The notes: generated from the sequence alone by a model not told the origin. Shown: positions 27,401 through 36,112, counted from the first letter of the stretch. The stretch is DNA of 64,000 nt from Acinetobacter bereziniae LMG 1003 = CIP 70.12 (GCF_000368925.1 NZ_KB849756.1:942190-1006189); one strand, 5' to 3'. Numbers and translations are program-made.

Positions 27401-27429
27401 GCAATCGGTCTAGTTTCCGATACGCTCAT
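24427..27429 (-). CDS. gyrA: DNA gyrase subunit A with an inserted helical segment
   Basis: GyrA is the DNA-cleaving subunit of gyrase. The catalytic tyrosine is Tyr120 in RYTEVRM. The quinolone-resistance region reads HPHGDSAVYETI, with Ser81 and Glu85, which is the susceptible form. The GyrA box QRRGGRGK is present. The product is 1000 aa, longer than E. coli (875) and than the roughly 904 aa I recall for A. baumannii. The excess is mainly about 88 mostly helical, charged residues at about 644-730 in the C-terminal beta-pinwheel, between ILPV and the strand YVFMATASGTV. There is also an acidic loop (SETDVDSDDEDSSD) and an acidic tail. Confidence 0.96.
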   Translation of the reverse strand: MSVSETRPIAIEDELKSSYLDYAMSVIVSRALPDVRDGLKPVHRRVLFAMHELGNDYNKAYKKSARVVGDVIGKYHPHGDSAVYETIVRMAQDFSLRYQLVDGQGNFGSVDGDSAAAMRYTEVRMRKLTHEILADLEKDTVEWEDNYDGSERIPQVMPTRIPNLLINGVTGIAVGMATNMAPHNLTEVINACLAYANNPNISVEGLMEHVTGPDFPTGGIIYGKSGIVDAYRTGKGRLHIRGKYHFEEDQKTGRTTIVFTEIPYQVNKAKTIERIAELVKEKKLEGISELRDESDKDGMRIAIDLKRGENAEVIVNNLFLNTQLENSFSINMVCLDNGQPKLMNLKDIVAAFIRHRQEVVTRRTMFELRKARERGHILEGLTVALANIDEIIETIKTSANPTEARERLLAGEWAGGNVVALLEKAGAISVRPDEIEGEDPNRPFGLDGLVYRLSPAQVGAILELRLHRLTGLEQDKLQAEYSEILAQIAELTAILNDFNLLMGVIKEELALILQQYGDGRRTEIVESRIDFSREDLIPEEQVVLTVSKSGYAKTQPLSDYAAQRRGGRGKSATTMKEDDYIQHLIVTSNHATVLCFTNVGKVYRLKVFEVPQASRGAKGRPMVNLLPLDADETITAILPVIDAPKKFTERLTEFRSFVRTNVAKLRENAIIDSHYEALKAAFAELGENPDDLSDALRKQLKEIGLELSASDLDDELIAEFAERVESVRKNFYVFMATASGTVKRVELEQFSNVRSNGLRAIELKEEDTLIGVAITDGEQQIMLFSNEGKAIRFSETDARVMGRTAKGVRGMRVSLAAAQAEEDSETDVDSDDEDSSDLNIVSRIVSLVVVPETGEVLCASANGYGKRTPVDDFPTKKRGGKGVIAIKTSERNGELVGAVAIDASKELMLISDGGTLVRTRASEVARTGRNAQGVRLIRLGNEEVLVGVVAVEAVEEELAALVDEDHTDSSEQLIDAEKLVDEETIMDEGETESDEGASEE

Positions 27430-27838
27430 GCATACTCCTTATTACAAACAGCACTCATTGCGGCTGTTCATTTATATCATCTAGCTAGTCAAAATTTAGC
27501 TCAAAAAAAGTTGAGCCAAAATGTAAAATTCAGTCATACAGTATAGCATAAATTCTATTGCTTTTGTGCCAATCCATCCCCACTATAATCATGATTTTTT
27601 GTAGTATTTTTAAGCAAATTTAAGATTTTTTTGAGATTAAAAATGCCTGTAAAATTAGCAGTAGAACAACAAAACTCAAACTGATCAACACGTCGATATT
27701 TAAATCACTTATCCAACTTAGATTTACTGTATTAAGATCAAATCAATAACAGCGAAAATCACCGAGTATGCATGTCTATATCAAAGCATTTTCAAATAAA
27801 TTGAGGTAAAATTTAACCTGATTTATAACATTTTTTTG
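27430..27838. other. gyrA upstream region
   Basis: This is a 409-bp A/T-rich gap. It contains the gyrA leader with a small hairpin (GCTCAA / TTGAGC, about 27500-27516) and a candidate promoter. The left-facing gene at 27839-28195 ends at its right edge. No other gene is visible. Confidence 0.55.
27540..27548 (-). promoter_or_regulatory. Candidate extended -10 promoter of gyrA
   Basis: Read on the minus strand the sequence is TGCTATACT, an extended -10 element about 110 bases before the gyrA ATG. A TTGGCA lies further upstream but with a longer gap than usual. This is a guess by inspection. Confidence 0.35.
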
Positions 27839-28195
27839 TTAATCTATAGTTCTAAATAATTTATAAAATACAAAAACAAAATGTGTAATGACCAATAAAC
27901 TCATAAAAAATACAAAATGAAAAATCACATGATGTAAATAAGTCGGCTCATTTAAAACATATTGATCCATCCACATTTGCACATCAGCATCATCGGCACG
28001 ATAAATAAATGCTAAATGATAGAGAACAAATCCAATTAAGATCAACAGAAACCCATATGCCAGTAAACCTTGCATCCACATCGAATGTTGCATCTTAAAA
28101 AATAGCGGCAGACCGATTACTAAAGCAAAAAGGCAGACGATGAAAATGTAAATTCTACCAAACATTGGATGTTCAGTATTTTTGATTGAACTCAT
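27839..28195 (-). CDS. Small membrane protein, unknown
   Basis: This 118-aa protein has three hydrophobic helices (about 13-32, 42-62 and 90-112) and a polar loop rich in Asp (YRADDADVQMWMDQY). I do not recognise it. It follows the zinc-ribbon protein gene by 9 bases, so the two are probably cotranscribed with the lipoprotein further upstream. Confidence 0.72.
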   Translation of the reverse strand: MSSIKNTEHPMFGRIYIFIVCLFALVIGLPLFFKMQHSMWMQGLLAYGFLLILIGFVLYHLAFIYRADDADVQMWMDQYVLNEPTYLHHVIFHFVFFMSLLVITHFVFVFYKLFRTID

Positions 28196-28204
28196 ATTAA
28201 ACGA

Positions 28205-29059
28205 TTACTTAAAAGGATCATGGTCTAAGTATTGGCAGTCTTTGAGCAAATCATCATCTATACCAATACTATAACACGTCCACCCTACAATTTTTTTATG
28301 TCGAATTTCAGGTACAGCATAGATCTTTTTTTCTGGTTCCAGTCGAAATAACCCAACGATTGAGCCATTTGGACCCACCGCAAAATATTGATAAGTATAA
28401 TCACTAAAACCAGTTTCAGTATAGGGTTCTAATTGCTTCAACTGCGTAGGTAGTTTCCCTGTTTTCTGATAATACTTTTCGATATCTTTCTGAAATTCTT
28501 CTACTGCGCTATAGCGAGAAAATAACTGATTTTTAATACTATCTATTTCATCATCCGCATTTATATCTTCAGCGGCGGCTGTTGCAACATCTGTCGCCTC
28601 AGCATCTTCATCTGTAGCAGAATGATCGACATTTGTAATACCAATCACTGACATTACAGCTGGAATCACGACACTCGCAACGATGCCCAACACGGCTGGA
28701 CCAAACATAAAAACCGCTAAAAGTATCCATACAATTTTTAAATTTTTCTTTTTCTTCGGATTTTGTGTATCTCCCCAAGTGTCTTTGGCTTTATCCTGCC
28801 AAGAATCTAAAAAAATCCGTGCCTTATCCTCAATAGAAACATTTTTATCCATTAAGCTTTCTGTTAATGATTTTGACTCAGGTGGAGTGCCCTGTTTTGG
28901 TGGTGTTGGTGCTTTTTTATTTTCTCGGCGTACGGACGATTCAACATTGCTGCTCCCTGTAAATATATTATTCTGTTTAATATGTTTTAGGCGAGCACCA
29001 CAAATGCCGCATTTGACAGCTTCATTAATATTTTCAGCATTACATTTAGGACACTTCAT
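28205..29059 (-). CDS. Zinc-ribbon membrane protein, unknown
   Basis: This 284-aa protein has an N-terminal zinc ribbon (MKCPKCNAEN and VKCGICGARL, two CxxC pairs), a long charged linker, one transmembrane helix (about 107-140) and a C-terminal soluble domain with several tyrosines (YQKTGKLPTQL, DYTYQYFAVG) that resembles pilin-like or GxGG-type C-terminal domains. The zinc ribbon should be cytoplasmic and the rest periplasmic. The function is not known. It sits in a three-gene minus-strand group. Confidence 0.75.
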   Translation of the reverse strand: MKCPKCNAENINEAVKCGICGARLKHIKQNNIFTGSSNVESSVRRENKKAPTPPKQGTPPESKSLTESLMDKNVSIEDKARIFLDSWQDKAKDTWGDTQNPKKKKNLKIVWILLAVFMFGPAVLGIVASVVIPAVMSVIGITNVDHSATDEDAEATDVATAAAEDINADDEIDSIKNQLFSRYSAVEEFQKDIEKYYQKTGKLPTQLKQLEPYTETGFSDYTYQYFAVGPNGSIVGLFRLEPEKKIYAVPEIRHKKIVGWTCYSIGIDDDLLKDCQYLDHDPFK

Positions 29060-29082
29060 ATTTTTTCTATTTTAAAGTTAAA

Positions 29083-29859
29083 TTATTGAGTCTGCGGTAA
29101 AGTTTTCTGTGCAGGTTGAGATTCAGATTTTTTTCGTTGTTCCGCGGTCTGATGAATACCTTCACGAATCACAGATACTGTTAAAATTTGAAAAGGTAAA
29201 GTCACTACATCCAACGCACCTGCCAATACCATATTAAAAGTATTGTCTAGCGCTTGTACAGCATCAAATGATTTCTTTTGCTTAAAGAAGCTAATTTGTA
29301 CAGGAATTTTCTGTAATGTCCCAGTATAAGGCTGAAAATTTAGCTGTGTTTGCGCTCCAATTTTATAAAATTTAAAATCAGATTTGAAAGTTTTACTCCA
29401 ATTAGGCTGTATTGTGGTTTTGCTAAAACCGTTCTGCTGTAGCGTTTGACGTTCTTTTTCAGATAACGTCTGATCAGCTTTTTCATAACGTAATATAATA
29501 TTTAACCCTTGCTGTTGTTGAGTTGCAATATTCACGTTCACTTGCAAAGGCTGATTTTCATTAATGATTATTTTTTGTATGTTTAAACCAGATTGTAAGC
29601 TCTCAAGATTCAATTGTTTCTTCGGTATTTCAAGAATATAGTGCTGTCCAATAAAATAGTATTGCTGTTGTCGCTGTGCCAAACCAACCAATACATCATC
29701 CGACTGAGAAACAACAATATTCTCAGTATTTACAGCAGATTTTTTTAACATTTGGTGTGTGATTGAAAAGCAACCTGTGAGCATCATAGGCAAGATCAAT
29801 ACTATGACTTTTTGTGCCGTGATTTTTTGTGTAATGTTTTTTTGATTAGAGATTTTCAA
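29083..29859 (-). CDS. Predicted lipoprotein, unknown
   Basis: This 258-aa protein has an N-terminal hydrophobic segment ending in the lipobox LTGC (about residues 27-30). The body is rich in Gln and beta-strand patterns, and a hydrophobic helix near the C-terminus (VLAGALDVVTLPFQILTVSV) is followed by a Gln/Lys tail. I do not recognise the family. It is first in a group with the zinc-ribbon and small membrane proteins, which suggests a shared envelope role. Confidence 0.73.
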   Translation of the reverse strand: MKISNQKNITQKITAQKVIVLILPMMLTGCFSITHQMLKKSAVNTENIVVSQSDDVLVGLAQRQQQYYFIGQHYILEIPKKQLNLESLQSGLNIQKIIINENQPLQVNVNIATQQQQGLNIILRYEKADQTLSEKERQTLQQNGFSKTTIQPNWSKTFKSDFKFYKIGAQTQLNFQPYTGTLQKIPVQISFFKQKKSFDAVQALDNTFNMVLAGALDVVTLPFQILTVSVIREGIHQTAEQRKKSESQPAQKTLPQTQ

Positions 29860-30516
29860 AGTATTTCCTATTCAATTTATAATATGTTGACTCCACCTTT
29901 AGAGTTTTATTTTTAAAATTAAGTTTAATTAATTTCAAATGTTAACAAAATCACAAAAGTGAACACTAAATCTAATAATATCACAATATTTTATTTAATT
30001 TTATCAGGTTATAAAGCAAAACTAAACAAATGACGTACTTGTTTTAAATTAAAAAAACAATAAACCAGTTAAGGTTTGAGTTTACTTGTTTAAATGTATT
30101 TTTGCGCTGTAAACAAAGCAGTGCCTGGTTTTTTATCGTATCAGCCCACTCTCTATGGCAACTTCTATGTCGCATCACGATTCATAGACAATTTATAATT
30201 CAAAAATGCAAAGCAAATTAAATCATCCAAAGCTTCTAAAAATTCGTATAAAAGATCTACAGTTCATTTGAAGTAAATAATTAATATTAAATCACTTATA
30301 TGAATAATAAGACGGTTTAAGCATAGCAATTGAGAATGCCTTTTGTGGACAGATCACTAAGGCAATGATCTATTGATCTTAAATTATAGTTCTTTAAAAT
30401 ATGAATAAATAACGCTATTGAAGCCTAAAATTCAAAATAAACGTTCAATACAAACGCTTAAAATACCCATGTTAATGATCTGATTTATATTGTGTTAACT
30501 TCAATCATTCAAAAAC
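29860..30516. other. Gene-free A/T-rich region
   Basis: This is about 650 bp with many stops in all frames. I find no tRNA, repeat, mobile element end or recognisable gene fragment. Its left end should contain the promoter of the lipoprotein gene. It could be an old decayed gene. Confidence 0.5.
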
Positions 30517-30552
30517 TAAAAAAGCGCTCAGGTAATCCTAAGCGCTTTTTTG
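30517..30552. terminator. Terminator of etfBA
   Basis: The stem AAAAAGCGCT / AGCGCTTTTT with a 13-base loop is followed by T-runs on both strands. It lies 17 bases past the etfA stop on the minus strand. Confidence 0.88.
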
Positions 30553-30568
30553 ACACTGAATTCTAGAA

Positions 30569-31501
30569 TTAAAGTTTAGAAACTAACTCTGGAACGACAG
30601 TATTCAAATCACCCACTAACCAGTAATCAGCTACTGCATTGATTGGTGCTTCTTCATCTTTGTTGATCGCTACGATCACTTTAGAATCTTTCATACCTGC
30701 CAAGTGCTGAATCGCACCTGAAATACCAACAGCAACATAAAGGTCTGGTGCAACAATCTTACCTGTTTGACCAACTTGCATGTCGTTTGGAACGAAACCA
30801 GCATCAACGGCAGCACGTGAAGCACCTTGAGCAGCACCAAGCTTATCAGCAAGTGGATCAAGTACTTTATGGTAGTTCTCACCAGAACCAACACCACGAC
30901 CACCAGAAACAACAATACGAGCTGCTGTTAATTCTGGGCGTTCTGATTTCACGATTTCTTCAGAAATAAACTTAGAAATGCCAGCATCACCTGTAGAAGC
31001 AACTGATTCAACCGCAGCAGAACCGCCTTCAGCAGCAACTGGGTCAAATGCAGTACCACGTACAGTTGCAACAACAATTGCTTCATCAGATTGAACTGTT
31101 GCAATCGCGTTACCTGCATAGATTGGGCGTTTGAAAGTTTTTGGACCTTCAACAGCAATGATATCAGTAATCATGCTGACGTCTAAAAGTGCAGCAGCAC
31201 GTGGAAGAATGTTTTTACCAGTCGTTGTAGAAGCAGCAAGGATATGGGAATAGCCTTTACCTAATTCAGCAACAAGTTTCGCAACATTCTCAGCCAACTG
31301 ATTTGCATAAGCAGCATCATCAGCAAGTAAAACTTTGCTTACGCCAGCAACTTTTGCAGCAGCATCTGCAACTGCTTGAGCACCAGAACCTGCAACCAAT
31401 ACAGTGACATCACCACCGATTTTTTGAGCTGCAGCAACAACGTTTAAAGTTGCACCGTTAAGTGTCTTATTGTCGTGCTCAGCGATAACTAAAATACTCA
31501 T
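30569..31501 (-). CDS. etfA: Electron transfer flavoprotein alpha subunit
   Basis: EtfA with EtfB carries electrons from acyl-CoA and other dehydrogenases to the respiratory chain through EtfD. The 310-aa product has the N-terminal ETF fold (ILVIAEHDNKTL) and the C-terminal FAD-binding signature (RIVVSGGRGVGSGENY, then DLYVAVGISGAIQHLAGM). It follows etfB by 17 bases in one operon. Confidence 0.97.
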   Translation of the reverse strand: MSILVIAEHDNKTLNGATLNVVAAAQKIGGDVTVLVAGSGAQAVADAAAKVAGVSKVLLADDAAYANQLAENVAKLVAELGKGYSHILAASTTTGKNILPRAAALLDVSMITDIIAVEGPKTFKRPIYAGNAIATVQSDEAIVVATVRGTAFDPVAAEGGSAAVESVASTGDAGISKFISEEIVKSERPELTAARIVVSGGRGVGSGENYHKVLDPLADKLGAAQGASRAAVDAGFVPNDMQVGQTGKIVAPDLYVAVGISGAIQHLAGMKDSKVIVAINKDEEAPINAVADYWLVGDLNTVVPELVSKL

Positions 31502-31518
31502 GATTTTATCCTTCTGTA

Positions 31519-32268
31519 TTAGATCACTTTCGCTTCATTTTTAAGTTTTTCAACAAGCTCGTCTACAGACTTCACTTGCACACCAGCTTTACGCTCTGCA
31601 GGCGGTTCAACTTTAACTGTTTTAAGTTTAGAAGCTGCCGTAACGCCATAATCTGCAGGAGATTTCGTATCAAGCGGTTTTTTACGTGCTTTCATGATGT
31701 TTGGAAGTGCCGCATAACGTGGCTCGTTCAAACGTAAGTCAGTAGTAATGATCGCAGGCGTGTTAAGCTCTACAGTTTGTAAACCACCGTCTACTTCACG
31801 AGTAACTTGAACTTTGTCGCCATTTACAGTTACAACAGAAGCAAATGTACCTTGACCTGCATTTAATAATGCACCAAGCATTTGACCTACTTGATTCGAG
31901 TCATCATCAATCGCTTGTTTACCTAAAAGGATCAGTTGTGGTTGTTCTTGTTCAACTACACCTTTAAGAATTTTAGCAACTTCTAAAGCACCAATTTCAT
32001 CTGTAGTTTCAACCAAGATACCGCGGTCTGCACCCAAAGCCATTGCAGAACGAATTTGTTCTTGCGCTTCTTTAGGACCAACAGAAACAACAACGATTTC
32101 TGAAACTGTTCCTTTTTCTTTTAAGCGAACCGCTTCTTCCACTGCGATTTCACAAAATGGGTTAATTGACATTTTAACGTTAGTAAGGTCTACCCCACTA
32201 TTGTCCGGTTTAACGCGAACTTTAACGTTGGCATCAACCACACGTTTTACAGCAACAAGAGCCTTCAT
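31519..32268 (-). CDS. etfB: Electron transfer flavoprotein beta subunit
   Basis: EtfB is the AMP-binding partner of EtfA. The 249-aa product starts MKALVAVKRVVDANVKVRVK and has the ETF-beta signature around VEEAVRLKEKGTVSEIVVVS and the AMP-site region LGADRGILV. It is the first gene of the etfBA operon. Confidence 0.97.
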   Translation of the reverse strand: MKALVAVKRVVDANVKVRVKPDNSGVDLTNVKMSINPFCEIAVEEAVRLKEKGTVSEIVVVSVGPKEAQEQIRSAMALGADRGILVETTDEIGALEVAKILKGVVEQEQPQLILLGKQAIDDDSNQVGQMLGALLNAGQGTFASVVTVNGDKVQVTREVDGGLQTVELNTPAIITTDLRLNEPRYAALPNIMKARKKPLDTKSPADYGVTAASKLKTVKVEPPAERKAGVQVKSVDELVEKLKNEAKVI

Positions 32269-32696
32269 GTAATCCTCGGCTGTTTTAGCAAAAGTAAATG
32301 TTAAGAAGAGTTATAATAACGCTTCATTTAAAATTATTTAGGTGTCCTATCTTGCAATGTGATTGGCATTTCGGTCAAGTCACAATTCACAAAACAGCGC
32401 TAAAAAGTCTTAAAAAAGCCTGAACGTACAGTTCACATTTTTTCTAAAAGGTTTAACTAAGACGTACAAGAATACTATTTCGACAATATTTATATATTGA
32501 TAAATAACATTATTTGTATAAATTCTGTATAAATAATCAAAATGATTAAGATAAATTATCAATCAATCAACGGGATGCCAACATAAAAAAATTTACAAAT
32601 GTAGGCTTTGTCATTTCAGACAGATTCAGCAATTTTTCTCACTATGTTTATTCATTAAATTTGTGATTATTTAGGCATTAAACTTGTAACAAAATA
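32269..32696. other. Intergenic region upstream of etfBA
   Basis: This A/T-rich region of about 430 bp must hold the etfB promoter on its left side. No gene or repeat is seen. Confidence 0.55.
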
Positions 32697-32744
32697 CAAA
32701 AAAAGATAAAACGGGCATGATTTTGAATCCCGTCTTATCTTTAT
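32697..32744 (-). terminator. Terminator of the LysE-type gene
   Basis: The long stem AAAAGATAAAACGGG / CCCGTCTTATCTTT has one mismatch and a 13-base loop. A run of seven T follows on the minus strand, just after the exporter stop codon. Confidence 0.88.
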
Positions 32745-32748
32745 GGTT

Positions 32749-33357
32749 TTATGAATTTACGATTAGCCAAGCTGCCGCAAGGGTCAATAAAGTTCCAGAA
32801 CCGCCATCAATCCATTTTTGATTACGTTCATTGATCTGTTGTTTTTGCGTCACTTTGGCAACAACCAAACTCAAACTGCAATACACCACAAAGATCAAAG
32901 CAATAAAAATAAAGGACAATGCAAAACCTTGAGTAACCGTATTTCCTGACTTATCAATAAACTGCGGCAAAATTGCAAAATATATCAGTATTCCTTTAGG
33001 GTTCAATAACGCTGTAAAAAAACCTTTATGAATAGGATTCGATACCGCTTTTTGCTCAATCTGTATTTGTTTAGTATTAAATACAGACTTAATTAGATGA
33101 AAAGCTAGATATAACAAGTAAGCAATTCCCAAATAGCGAATGGTTTCGAACAAAACTGGAAATGACACAATGATTGCCGCAATTCCGAGTGCAACCAATA
33201 TCGAGTGAACCAAATATCCCGAACAAACCCCAAGGGTCGCCATCATGCCTGATTTCGCATCTTTACCTATCACTTGTGACAGGATAAATAACATATCAGG
33301 TCCTGGTGTGAAAATTAACGGCAGCACCGTTAAGGCAAAAAGTACAAATACAGACAT
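32749..33357 (-). CDS. LysE/RhtB-family exporter
   Basis: This 202-aa inner-membrane exporter of amino acids or derivatives has about six helices and the family motif FTPGPDMLFILSQVIG near the N-terminus, with LNPKGILIYFAILPQFI in the middle. It is divergent from an Lrp/AsnC regulator, a common pairing in which the regulator controls amino-acid export. The substrate is unknown. Confidence 0.88.
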   Translation of the reverse strand: MSVFVLFALTVLPLIFTPGPDMLFILSQVIGKDAKSGMMATLGVCSGYLVHSILVALGIAAIIVSFPVLFETIRYLGIAYLLYLAFHLIKSVFNTKQIQIEQKAVSNPIHKGFFTALLNPKGILIYFAILPQFIDKSGNTVTQGFALSFIFIALIFVVYCSLSLVVAKVTQKQQINERNQKWIDGGSGTLLTLAAAWLIVNS

Positions 33358-33471
33358 CTCAATTTTCCTTTCTGTCTGAATGAGAGAAGAAAATAGTATC
33401 TGTGAAAACGCTTAAAATAGGATTTCAAATATTCTATAATTCCAATTATTTTTCGAATTAAATTCTATTTT

Positions 33472-33966
33472 ATGAAAATTTCATCTAAGACTATTCTAAT
33501 AAAGTTAGATCGTATTGATAAAAATATCATTCGAACCTTACAAGCCAATGGTCGAATCCAGAATAACGATTTAGCCCGTGAAATTGGCTTATCACCTTCC
33601 TCTTGTCTTAGACGCGTTCGTCTCTTGGAAGATGCTAAAGTCATTCAGAATTACACTACTGTGGTAGATCCACAAAAAATTGGGTTTCAATTGATTTTAT
33701 TTTCACGAATTTGGCTATTGGGACAAGATGCTGAAACCATTGATACATTCATTGAAGCCATGAAAGAGCTTCCTCAAGTCATGGAGTGCTATATCATTTT
33801 GGGAGAGTGTGATGCGATGTTAAAAGTAGTCGTTCCCGATCTGGAAAGTTACCGTAAATTTCAATCGACCCATTTGACCAAGAAAAATGGTATCACCAGT
33901 GTCAAAACGGATGTACCCAGTCAGATCATCAAACAAAGTTTTCAGCTTCCCTTAGAAGACCTGTAA
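33472..33966 (+). CDS. Lrp/AsnC-family transcriptional regulator
   Basis: This 164-aa regulator has the N-terminal helix-turn-helix (LDRIDKNIIRTLQANGRIQ, then LAREIGLSPSSCLRRVRLLE) and a C-terminal RAM ligand-binding domain. The intergenic gap of 114 bp to the LysE-type exporter gene probably holds its operator. About 11 residues precede the usual family start (LDRIDKNI), so the true start could be slightly later. Confidence 0.88.
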   Translation: MKISSKTILIKLDRIDKNIIRTLQANGRIQNNDLAREIGLSPSSCLRRVRLLEDAKVIQNYTTVVDPQKIGFQLILFSRIWLLGQDAETIDTFIEAMKELPQVMECYIILGECDAMLKVVVPDLESYRKFQSTHLTKKNGITSVKTDVPSQIIKQSFQLPLEDL

Positions 33967-34031
33967 TCACTAAAGTTGGTATGAATGATCTAAGCACCGA
34001 TTAGGCAATTATAATCATTGAAGGCAATACA

Positions 34032-34586
34032 ATGAAAAAATTTAGTTCTCCGATACAGTTAGAAACACCGAGATTAATTTTAAGACAATGGCAAGCGAGC
34101 GATTTAGATGCTTTTGCACATTTAAATGCAGATCCAGAAGTGATGTTGTATTTTCCATCTACACTGAGTAAACAACAAAGTAATCTTTTAGCAGAAAGAT
34201 TTCAACATCTTATCGTAAGTTATGGCTGGGGTATGTGGGCTGTCGAGTTAAAAGAAAATCAAAAATTTATTGGTTTTGTTGGATTAGCTGACCAACCAGA
34301 AAAGTTCAGTTTTTCACCCTGTGTTGAAATTGGCTGGCGTCTTGATCGACCTTATTGGAATAAAGGTTATGCAACAGAAGCTGCTAAAGCTTGCTTAACA
34401 TTTGCATTTGAGCGATTGGCTTTAAAACAGATCGTCGCATTTACAGCTGTATCCAATCGACCTTCTGAAAAAGTGATGCAGCGATTGGGAATGCAGTATG
34501 TTTGCTCTTTTCAACATCCAGCTTTAGATGCGCAACATGCGCTAGCAGAACATGTACTTTATCGTATAGCCACCCCAAACCTTTAA
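34032..34586 (+). CDS. GNAT acetyltransferase (RimJ/RimL type), copy 1
   Basis: This 184-aa acetyl-CoA-dependent N-acetyltransferase has LETPRLILRQWQASDLDAF at the start, the IGWRLDRPYWNKGYATEAA region (acetyl-CoA loop) and AVSNRPSEKVMQRLGM. The acceptor is unknown. It is about half identical to the next gene, pointing to a local tandem duplication followed by divergence. Confidence 0.88.
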   Translation: MKKFSSPIQLETPRLILRQWQASDLDAFAHLNADPEVMLYFPSTLSKQQSNLLAERFQHLIVSYGWGMWAVELKENQKFIGFVGLADQPEKFSFSPCVEIGWRLDRPYWNKGYATEAAKACLTFAFERLALKQIVAFTAVSNRPSEKVMQRLGMQYVCSFQHPALDAQHALAEHVLYRIATPNL

Positions 34587-34649
34587 AAAGTAAACATGCT
34601 AAGATTCAAGCATCAGCTAATAATAAACAAGTAAGGATGCCCATCAACG

Positions 34650-35195
34650 ATGATTTATGAATTATGTACGGATCGACTCTTGCTTCGACAATGGCAACCT
34701 TCTGATTTAGAAGCTTTTGCAAAAATAACCTCCAATCCTGAAGTGATGCAGTTTTTCCCCAAAATATTAAATCGCCAGCAAAGTGATGAATTAGCCAATC
34801 AAATCAAATACCTTATTGAAATCAAAGGTTGGGGGCTTTGGGCTGTTGAACTATTAGAAACTCAAGAATTCATCGGCTGCATCGGGCTACATCCACAACC
34901 TTCAAAGTTTGATTTTTCACCGTGTATCGAAATTGGATGGCGACTTGATCCTAAATTTTGGAATCAAGGTTATGCAACTGAAGGTGCTCATGCCTGTTTA
35001 CGATTTGCTTTTGAAGAATTGGGTTTTGAAGAAATTGTTGCTTTTACTGCAAAACATAATTTTTCTTCACAAAAAGTCATGGAAAAAATCGGAATGCGTT
35101 TTTCACATGACTTCTTGCATCCTGATTTTGATGATCATCATCCACTACGAGAGGAAAAGTTATATCGAATTAAAAAACAGGATTTTCAAGACTAA
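34650..35195 (+). CDS. GNAT acetyltransferase (RimJ/RimL type), copy 2
   Basis: This 181-aa paralogue of the preceding gene has the same landmarks (LLLRQWQPSDLEAFAKI, IGWRLDPKFWNQGYATEGA, KHNFSSQKVMEKIGM). It has its own ribosome site region (AAGGATG) 63 bases after copy 1. The extensive divergence suggests that the two have different acceptors. Confidence 0.88.
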   Translation: MIYELCTDRLLLRQWQPSDLEAFAKITSNPEVMQFFPKILNRQQSDELANQIKYLIEIKGWGLWAVELLETQEFIGCIGLHPQPSKFDFSPCIEIGWRLDPKFWNQGYATEGAHACLRFAFEELGFEEIVAFTAKHNFSSQKVMEKIGMRFSHDFLHPDFDDHHPLREEKLYRIKKQDFQD

Positions 35196-35201
35196 GAGAT
35201 C

Positions 35202-35573
35202 TTACTTGGCAATGCTCTCTAAAAAATCACGATGGATATGACTTAAATCAATCAAATCTTGCTTTTCAAGCTCCAACACCTGCCAAATTTCAATAAAATC
35301 TTCTTTTAAATCAATATGGCTTGAAACAGTATGAGCCGCTTGCCATTGCTGATCTGATATCCATAGATAGGTTTGATTGGTTTGGGTATTGATTGCTTGG
35401 ACTTTTCCTTCAGCATTAATTCCCAAGACCTTCCCCGCTTCAGGCAATGTCGCCTCAATTTTGGGTAAGCTAAATTCTACAAAATGTTTAATTTGACGTA
35501 AGCCATAGCCCTTAAAAATCTCTTTTTGAGCTTCAGTCAGTTGCTTATATTTTTGTTCAAGTTCGGGGATCAT
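35202..35573 (-). CDS. Cytoplasmic protein of unknown function
   Basis: This 123-aa soluble protein has no signal or membrane helix. It is acidic, with predicted helices at both ends (LEQKYKQLTEAQKEIF; LELEKQDLIDLSHIHRDF) around a beta-rich centre that includes QTYLWISDQQW. The family is not recognised. It converges on the GNAT pair and borders the effector locus, but nothing ties it to either. Confidence 0.65.
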   Translation of the reverse strand: MIPELEQKYKQLTEAQKEIFKGYGLRQIKHFVEFSLPKIEATLPEAGKVLGINAEGKVQAINTQTNQTYLWISDQQWQAAHTVSSHIDLKEDFIEIWQVLELEKQDLIDLSHIHRDFLESIAK

Positions 35574-35776
35574 TGAAAGACCTAAATTTTTTGCAAAATT
35601 GAATCAATAAAAATGTATTTGATAAATACGAAACTTAGATATACATGAGAGCATTTTTAAAAACAATTATCTATTCGACTTTTTTCTGTGCTAAATGTGT
35701 CTAATCTGTGTGCATGTTCTCAATGATGAGAAGTTTTCAACAACTTAGATGGACTTCCGTCATCAATCGAATGTAC

Positions 35777-36112
35777 TCACGAACATGCAGCTGTTCTTCT
35801 TTTCCTCAACAATCTATTTATTAGAATAAAGAATAATACACAAGTTAGGATTAGATATATATTCCCTTGAAAAATATGAGAGTTATACCCTTTATAAATA
35901 AATGTAGGTAAAAATTCTTGCTGTGTATACCCTATGGATGATCTTTCGAAAAAATAACTTAAAATTAAAGAATATAGCCCCGTAAAAACAAAAAATGCTA
36001 AGATTTTATTGAATTTATCTTTAATCCAAGTAATAGAATTAAGGCTTAAGGATGCAATCAGTACACTAAAAATTATCGAATAAAGGGTGACCCAATAATT
36101 ATATTGTTCCAT
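35777..36112 (-). CDS. Putative immunity membrane protein, copy 4
   Basis: This 111-aa protein has three hydrophobic helices (about 8-29, 37-57 and 85-104) and a variable loop of about 25 residues between the second and third. Its N-terminal half is nearly identical to copy 3, while its C-terminal half (QGNIYLILTC) is closer to copy 1, so it looks like a recombinant. The end (RKRRTAACS) differs from the other copies. The start is taken at the ATG matching copy 1 (MEQYNYW), one base after copy 3 ends; a GTG three codons earlier is possible. I infer an immunity role from the order after the effector gene. Confidence 0.7.
   Translation of the reverse strand: MEQYNYWVTLYSIIFSVLIASLSLNSITWIKDKFNKILAFFVFTGLYSLILSYFFERSSIGYTQQEFLPTFIYKGYNSHIFQGNIYLILTCVLFFILINRLLRKRRTAACS

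Noticed and set aside
26900..27429. Possible quinolone-resistance change in gyrA
   Set aside because: The region reads HPHGDSAVYETI with Ser81 and Glu85, the susceptible residues in Acinetobacter numbering.
29860..30516. Hidden gene or tRNA in the long gap before etfA
   Set aside because: All frames are broken by stops, no cloverleaf or CCA-like end was found, and no motif was recognisable.
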